From an uncultured Butyricicoccus sp. (GTDB lineage: Bacteria > Bacillota > Clostridia > Oscillospirales > Butyricicoccaceae), in contig CAUEJN010000007.1 of assembly GCA_959018045.1 (NCBI GenBank), forward strand, positions 1 to 32,999: a DNA stretch of 32,999 nucleotides, read 5' to 3'. The first letter of the stretch is position 1. The number at the start of each line of letters is the position of its first letter. Below the pieces are notes generated by a model, which saw only the letters and a list, made by a program, of their open reading frames with translations, ran no database searches and had not been told where the DNA came from. This document shows, piece after piece, positions 25,466-32,999 of the stretch. Position numbers and translations under genes: made by a program.

Positions 25466-26809
25466 TTAAGTACCGAAGTAAGAAAAATGCATGAAGTCAC
25501 GCTTTTTTGACCATGCATCGCCGCCCCAGGCAAAGCCGTGGCGTGCGAATGCGCGCACGACATCGCCGCCGGCGGGGATGGAATACGGATCGTCTCCGGG
25601 TGTCCAGTGGGAACCGGTGGTGATCTGTACGATGCTGCCGGACGAGTCAATGGTGCACTCCATGTTTTCCATGTAGTTGATATCGATTGCTGTGCCCTGA
25701 CGGTGTTCAGATTTGGTGCTCGAGCGCCAGGCGTAGCCGCCCACGTCCTTGATGGGGAACTTTTCGTCGCCCTCAAAGATTTCCTGGAAGACGGCCTGGA
25801 TCTCGTCAGCGATGGCCTCGTTGACCTCGATGGTGCGGATGGCCGGGGTTTTCTGACCGCTGGACATGAGCGACCAGACCTGAATCTGAACCTTGACCAT
25901 GTGAGACTCTGCGGTTGCCTGATCGGTGTAGTAGCTGCCGCCGGAGCCAAAGACCTGTTCCATCTTCTGCTCGACCGAACCCGCGACGGCAACCGGCGTG
26001 GGCATGGTCAGATTCTGGTCTGCGCCGTACTCCTCGGCCAGTTCTTCGCGCTCTGCGTCCGAGAGGTCATCCTCTTCGGAATCGTCCTCCACGTTGGTTT
26101 CGAGGTCATCTTCGACGGCAACCGGGTTGGTAATCATCTCGGAGGGCTTGAGCGGTTCTGCGTCGAAGGTATCCAGGAAGCGGCTGGCCATGATGAGTGC
26201 CTGCTCACGGGTGGCAGTGCCCTGGGGATGGAGCAGCGTGATGGTCTGACCGGCCTGTTCGGGGTCGTTCGAGACGGTCGCCTCGACTCCTTTAATAATA
26301 CCGGTAGACAGCATGGTCTCGGTGGCAGAAACTGCGTAGTCACGCACCTCGCCGCCGTCGGGGAAGGAGTAAGCCGAAACCGTTGCGGTGGGCTTGTCCA
26401 CCTCGCATTTTTCGCGCACGCTGTCCAGAATCACGCAGAGATCCTGACGGCTGACCGACTCGTCGGGTGCAAAGACACCGTTTCCGCGTCCGGAAATGAG
26501 GTTCATCTCGTATGCGGTGTTGACATCGGGGTCATCGCAGTCATCGAAATAGACCTTGGTGGTTCGTTTGACCGTAGTTTCGCGTTCGGCCTCGTATAAA
26601 TTGAGGGCGACGGCGCAGAATTCCGCGCGGGAAACCGAAGATTTGGCTGCAAGCGCGGCGAATGTATCGGGCATCAGACCGGCGGCAGAGGCTGCCATCA
26701 CGTCGGGCTCAGCCCAAGACGATACATCGGTCAGCGCACTGGCGGGCGGGACAAACGAACAGGCCATTGCGGTCATAATCAGCGCGCAGAGTGCGCGGGA
26801 ATGCTTCAT
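25466..26809 (-). CDS. SLH-domain cell-wall peptidase (M15, D-Ala-D-Ala carboxypeptidase/VanY-like)
   Basis: A 447-residue exported wall enzyme. A signal peptide ends at about residue 25 (PPASA). Three SLH-like modules follow (about 30-75, 86-132 and 147-213), each with a TRAE-like anchor motif (SRAE, SRQD, TREQ). A highly acidic linker (about 230-262) leads to a C-terminal M15 peptidase domain, whose zinc ligands are visible as H369 and D376 in SEHRQGTAIDIN and H441 in DFMHFSYF. It should be tethered to the wall polymer by the SLH modules and cut peptidoglycan stem peptides; D-Ala-D-Ala versus L-Ala-D-Glu specificity cannot be told. AAAGGAG lies 9 nt before the ATG. A consensus promoter is at 26879-26907. 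Confidence 0.88.
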   Translation of the reverse strand: MKHSRALCALIMTAMACSFVPPASALTDVSSWAEPDVMAASAAGLMPDTFAALAAKSSVSRAEFCAVALNLYEAERETTVKRTTKVYFDDCDDPDVNTAYEMNLISGRGNGVFAPDESVSRQDLCVILDSVREKCEVDKPTATVSAYSFPDGGEVRDYAVSATETMLSTGIIKGVEATVSNDPEQAGQTITLLHPQGTATREQALIMASRFLDTFDAEPLKPSEMITNPVAVEDDLETNVEDDSEEDDLSDAEREELAEEYGADQNLTMPTPVAVAGSVEQKMEQVFGSGGSYYTDQATAESHMVKVQIQVWSLMSSGQKTPAIRTIEVNEAIADEIQAVFQEIFEGDEKFPIKDVGGYAWRSSTKSEHRQGTAIDINYMENMECTIDSSGSIVQITTGSHWTPGDDPYSIPAGGDVVRAFARHGFAWGGDAWSKKRDFMHFSYFGT

Positions 26810-26878
26810 GGCAAAAAACTCCTTTCAGCAAATGTCAGAGCAGGCTGTTCGAAAAAATTACAATATGGTTACAAAGTC

Positions 26879-26907
26879 ATTACACCACATTTTACCCTTT
26901 CTGTCAA
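26879..26907 (-). promoter_or_regulatory. Promoter of the SLH-M15 peptidase gene
   Basis: On the minus strand a perfect TTGACA (26907-26902), 17 bp, then TGTAAT (26884-26879, 5/6), about 70 bp upstream of the ATG. Confidence 0.72.
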
Positions 26908-26962
26908 CCTTTTTCGTACAGATCCGGGTTTTGCGTGTACGCAGGATACAAGAAGGCAAAGT

Positions 26963-27139
26963 TGTGGATAAGTCTGTGCAGGGTGGGGATTTTGATTACA
27001 GGATCACGCACGAGCATCGGGAAATTTAGTCGGAAAATCAAACTTTTTTTGTGAAATCCCCGTCGAAAACGCGCGTCCGGGAAGTTGTGCACATCATCCC
27101 CAGACTTATCCACAAAGTCTGGGGATAATCTGGGGATAA
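26963..27139. other. Cluster of DnaA-box sequences
   Basis: Two perfect 9-mer DnaA boxes occur in opposite orientation: TGTGGATAA at 26963-26971 and TTATCCACA at 27106-27114. Two TGGGGATAA near-boxes at 27120-27128 and 27131-27139 form a tandem 11-bp repeat (TCTGGGGATAA twice, 27118-27139). An inverted repeat atccccagact / agtctggggat (27096-27126) encloses the second perfect box. An AT-rich stretch lies between (about 27019-27055). The 340-base gap 26810-27149 otherwise holds only the peptidase promoter. No dnaA or dnaN is adjacent. Confidence 0.65.
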
Positions 27140-27149
27140 CAAAACGTAA

Positions 27150-28673
27150 TCAGCCCATGCGGTCGATGGTGCGGTAGCTGAGTGCCTCTGCGATGTGCGG
27201 TGCACCGATGACGTCGGCGCCTGCGAGGTCGGCCACCGTGCGCGCGACGCGCAGCAGACGGTCGTACGCGCGGGCGGTCAGACCCAGACGGTCGAAGGCA
27301 GCCGCGAGCATGTCCTGACCGGCGGCATCAACCGGACAGCAGTCGGCCATGTGGGCGGGCGGAATGTCGGCGTTGACACGGATGCCCAGATCACGCAGAC
27401 GGTCGCGCTGCCGCTCGCGTGCGGCCAGCACTCGGGCGCGGATGGCGGCTGACGTTTCCTCGGTGCGCTCGCCACGCGCGGCTAGTGCGGCGTAGGACAC
27501 CGGCTGCACGGCGACCTGCAAGTCGATGCGGTCCATGAGGGGGCCGGAAAGTCTGTGTATATATTGTTGTACGGCGGCGGGTGAGCACACACAGCGCGGC
27601 GTGCCGTACCAGCCGCACTTGCAGGGGTTCATCGCGGCGATGAGCTGGAAGCGGGCGGGGTAATCGACCTTGCCGATGGCGCGGGAGATGGAGACCACGC
27701 CGTCCTCGAGCGGCTGACGCAGGACTTCGAGCACATCTTTATGGAATTCGGGGAACTCGTCGAGGAAGAGCACACCGTTATGCGCGAGCGAGATGTCTCC
27801 GGGCTGGGGCAGACGGCCGGGACGGCCGGTACCGCCCGCGAGCGCCTGCGCCGAGGTCGTGTGATGGGGCGCACGCACCGGACGGCCGATCATGCGCGCG
27901 GCCTGCTCGCCCCGACCGAGCGCCGACCAGATGCGGATGACTTCCAGCCGTTCATCGGGGTCGAGCGGGGGCAGGATGGTGGAAAAGCGCTTGGCCATCA
28001 TGCTCTTGCCCGAACCGGGCGAGCCGCATAATAAGATGTTGTGTCCGCCGGCGGCGGCGATCTCCAGCGCACGCTTGACCGTCTGCTGACCCAGGACGTG
28101 GCAGAAGTCGAGGGAATCGTCCGAGACCGCAGGCGGCGCGGGCGGTGGACAGGGGGACAGGACAGCGCCGTGGTAGAGGTGGTTTAAAAGCGTCACCAAC
28201 GTGGGAACGGGGAAAACCTCGATGCCCTCGGCGTACGCAGCCTCGGCGGCATTGCCCTCCGGGACATAGGCGCGGCGCAGACCGGCGTCCCGCGCGGCCA
28301 ACACCATGGATAACACGCCCGACACCGGGCGCAGCGCGCCGGTGAGCGAGAGTTCCCCGATAAATAAAGCGTCGTCCGGCGGCGGGGCAATCTGGCCGGA
28401 GGCGGTCAGTACAGCCAGCAGGATAGGCAGGTCGTACACCGGCCCTTCCTTGCGCACGTCAGCGGGCGCTAAGTTGATGGTCACGCGTGAGACCGGCCAC
28501 TCGTACCCGACAGATTTGATCGCCGCGCGCACGCGCTCACCGGCCTCGGAAACCGCCTTGCCCGGCAGTCCGACGATATCCAGACGCGGCAATCCACCCG
28601 AGAAGAAACACTCGACCGAGACAATGTAACCCTCGATTCCAGAAAGCCCAGCCGCGTGCACCAGAGAAACCAT
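27150..28673 (-). CDS. YifB family Mg-chelatase-like AAA ATPase (ComM-type)
   Basis: A 507-residue hexameric AAA+ protein; the ComM branch drives branch migration of recombining DNA during natural transformation. The N-terminal Lon-S5-like domain (VECFFSGGLPRLDIVGLPGKAV, then INLAPADVRKEGPVYDLP) spans about 10-150. The ATPase core has Walker A CGSPGSGKSM and Walker B VLFLDEFPEF. A cysteine group after MNPCKCGWYG is family-typical, and the C-terminal Mg-chelatase-type helical domain ends the protein. I use the ATG at 28673, 7 nt after GGAGG; an upstream TTG in frame adds two residues only. No other competence gene is in the window. Confidence 0.94.
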   Translation of the reverse strand: MVSLVHAAGLSGIEGYIVSVECFFSGGLPRLDIVGLPGKAVSEAGERVRAAIKSVGYEWPVSRVTINLAPADVRKEGPVYDLPILLAVLTASGQIAPPPDDALFIGELSLTGALRPVSGVLSMVLAARDAGLRRAYVPEGNAAEAAYAEGIEVFPVPTLVTLLNHLYHGAVLSPCPPPAPPAVSDDSLDFCHVLGQQTVKRALEIAAAGGHNILLCGSPGSGKSMMAKRFSTILPPLDPDERLEVIRIWSALGRGEQAARMIGRPVRAPHHTTSAQALAGGTGRPGRLPQPGDISLAHNGVLFLDEFPEFHKDVLEVLRQPLEDGVVSISRAIGKVDYPARFQLIAAMNPCKCGWYGTPRCVCSPAAVQQYIHRLSGPLMDRIDLQVAVQPVSYAALAARGERTEETSAAIRARVLAARERQRDRLRDLGIRVNADIPPAHMADCCPVDAAGQDMLAAAFDRLGLTARAYDRLLRVARTVADLAGADVIGAPHIAEALSYRTIDRMG

Positions 28674-28711
28674 ACCCAAACCTCCCCGAAAAAGATCAAT
28701 TATATGATACT

Positions 28712-28741
28712 AATATAATACACTTTTGCCTTGATTGCCAA
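28712..28741 (-). promoter_or_regulatory. Predicted promoter of the YifB-like gene
   Basis: On the minus strand TTGGCA (28741-28736), 18 bp, TATATT (28717-28712), about 40 bp before the ATG. Confidence 0.55.
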
Positions 28742-28790
28742 TCTTTTTCAGGAAATGAAAGAAAAATTGCAAAAAACTCACAAGCGAAGG

Positions 28791-28820
28791 TTTACATTGG
28801 CAGGCCAATTGTGATAAAAT
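28791..28820 (+). promoter_or_regulatory. Promoter of nifJ with an internal palindrome
   Basis: TTTACA (28791-28796), 18 bp, TAAAAT (28815-28820) with an extended TG at 28812-28813. A perfect palindrome attggc-ag-gccaat (28796-28809) lies between the boxes, where a repressor would block polymerase. The untranslated leader is about 95 bases. Confidence 0.65.
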
Positions 28821-28922
28821 ACGGTAGGTAACGTATTTTGTTTTTAGAATGCACGCAGTCCGTTCTGCGCCGTTCTGCTTTTTTCGTCAATCCGTAATTT
28901 CCATCAAGGAGGATTTCACAAC

Positions 28923-32477
<3,555 letters not shown>

Positions 32478-32498
32478 TCGCATAGATGGTTTTTAAGA

Positions 32499-32527
32499 GA
32501 CCGTCCCTTCGGGGACGGTCTTTTTTT
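32499..32527 (+). terminator. Terminator of nifJ
   Basis: A 9-bp perfect stem gaccgtccc / gggacggtc with a TTCG loop and seven T, 21 bp after the stop. Confidence 0.93.
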
Positions 32528-32606
32528 CGCAAAATCACGCTCTAAAACCCGCCCGCAGGCGACAAGCGGGTCCGGGTCTGCGACCCGGCGCGATCCAGCC
32601 GCGCAG

Positions 32607-32657
32607 CCCGTAGGCCACTATCCTTATTCCCGCGCCGTGCGCGGATAATATGAGTGT
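32607..32657 (+). repeat. Short palindromic unit (gamma), copy 2, nested insertion
   Basis: A 51-bp unit nearly identical to 8698-8749. It lies exactly between GCGCAG and GCTGGCC, which are contiguous in block C (near 17560) and, in part, after truA (8596-8607). The clean interruption shows that it inserted into the hairpin scaffold. No target duplication is evident. Confidence 0.78.
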
Positions 32658-32827
32658 GCTGGCCCGTCCAGGTGGAACCTGGTCGAGCCCGCAGGCTCGA
32701 AATTCCCCTTTGAAACCCGGTGTCCGGCCCGGGTTTCAACTCAAACATACAAAAAAGGAAAGACCGTCCAAAGGGACGGTCTTTCCCATGAGCGCACTTT
32801 GTGCGCAAAGAGTATTTCGTTCGCTAG

Positions 32828-32877
32828 CACTCATTTTATCCGCGCACGGCGCGGAAATTAAGATAGTGACCTACGGG
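32828..32877 (-). repeat. Short palindromic unit (gamma), copy 3
   Basis: Reverse-oriented, somewhat diverged copy of the unit at 8697-8749 and 32607-32657, with the same central hairpin ccgcgc-cgt-gcgcgg and the same CCCGTAGG end. In block C only the CCTACGGG end (17709-17716) is present at the equivalent place. Confidence 0.72.
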
Positions 32878-32999
32878 CCGGCGAGCGATTATTTTTTTAT
32901 TTTAGTTGATTTTCGCAAGAGCGAAAATCAAAAGGGGATTTCGGACTCTGCGGAGTCCGACTCAGGGCAACGGTGCCCGCGTGTTAGGGCCTTGGCCGA

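Larger units (their letters stand above)
32546..32999. repeat. Hairpin-repeat block D downstream of nifJ (continues past the window)
   Basis: No gene is seen. The first 61 bases equal 8541-8601. After an inserted palindromic unit (32607-32657) the scaffold resumes with ctggcccgtccagg, ccaggt/acctgg and cgagcc-cgca-ggctcg. It continues with gaaacccgg/ccgggtttc (32712-32737) and a 13-bp stem ggaaagaccgtcc / ggacggtctttcc (32757-32786), all in the order of block C. The right half, in opposite sense, has a second copy of the palindromic unit (32828-32877), an A/T run, ttgattttcg/cgaaaatcaa and ggactc-tgcg-gagtcc. Block C has other arm sequences at the same hairpin positions. Confidence 0.82.

Noticed and set aside
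26810..27149. Chromosomal replication origin
   Set aside because: DnaA boxes are present, but there is no dnaA, dnaN, gyrB or rpmH nearby and the AT-rich part is short. Kept only as a DnaA-box cluster.

Overview
The window looks like chromosomal DNA of an anaerobic, GC-rich Clostridia bacterium, most likely Oscillospirales (Butyricicoccaceae/Agathobaculum-like; this placement is inference). Support: a single-chain pyruvate:ferredoxin oxidoreductase, a ClpE-type Clp ATPase, an ECF transporter module, a CvpA/DUF5711 gene pair, SLH-domain and LTA-synthase-like envelope genes, a PerR-type regulator, and Gram-positive -35/-10 promoters with strong AAGGAGG ribosome sites.

Layout. 1-4017 (minus): a YgiQ-type radical SAM protein and an LTA-synthase-like sulfatase form one operon read from 4094 leftward. 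4313-8536 (plus): RNA methyltransferase, ecfA1, ecfA2, ecfT and truA, tightly packed. 8541-9060: about 0.5 kb of hairpin repeats. 9139-13366 (plus): DUF5711 protein, CvpA family protein, ClpE-like ATPase. 13456-14785: an AT-rich pair of unrecognised genes for a secreted and a membrane protein. 14884-15928: a five-tRNA operon (Gly, Arg, His, Gln, Lys). 16172-16983: a decayed IS110 transposase beside a truncated gene. 17190-17507: a small membrane zinc-ribbon protein, then a second hairpin-repeat block. 17877-19471 (minus): rsmI and a TrmN6-like methyltransferase. 19729-22124 (plus): polysaccharide pyruvyl transferase, cysE, perR. 22232-28673 (minus): a chimeric isomerase/kinase remnant, ugpC/msmK-type ATPase, TraX family protein, SLH-M15 peptidase, and the YifB/ComM ATPase, with a cluster of DnaA boxes before the last. 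28923-32477 (plus): nifJ, then a third large repeat block that runs off the window.

The most unusual signal is in the tRNA operon. Directly after tRNA-Arg, tRNA-Gln and tRNA-Lys sits a 117-160 bp element that ends in an exact 21-nt second copy of that tRNA's own 3' end (T-loop to CCA). The three copies share a folded core with covarying stems and an invariant hairpin with a CGCA loop. Conceptually removing each element restores compact tRNA spacing (10 nt Arg-His, 5 nt Gln-Lys, 0 nt Lys-terminator), so these look like miniature insertions that rebuild the tRNA end, but with a different 21-nt site each time and no integrase in sight.

The same CGCA/TGCG-capped hairpin design recurs in the large intergenic blocks at 1-108, 8541-9060, 17527-17822 and 32546-32999. 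There, conserved linkers separate hairpins whose arms change by compensation, and a separate ~51 bp palindromic unit has inserted into one of them.
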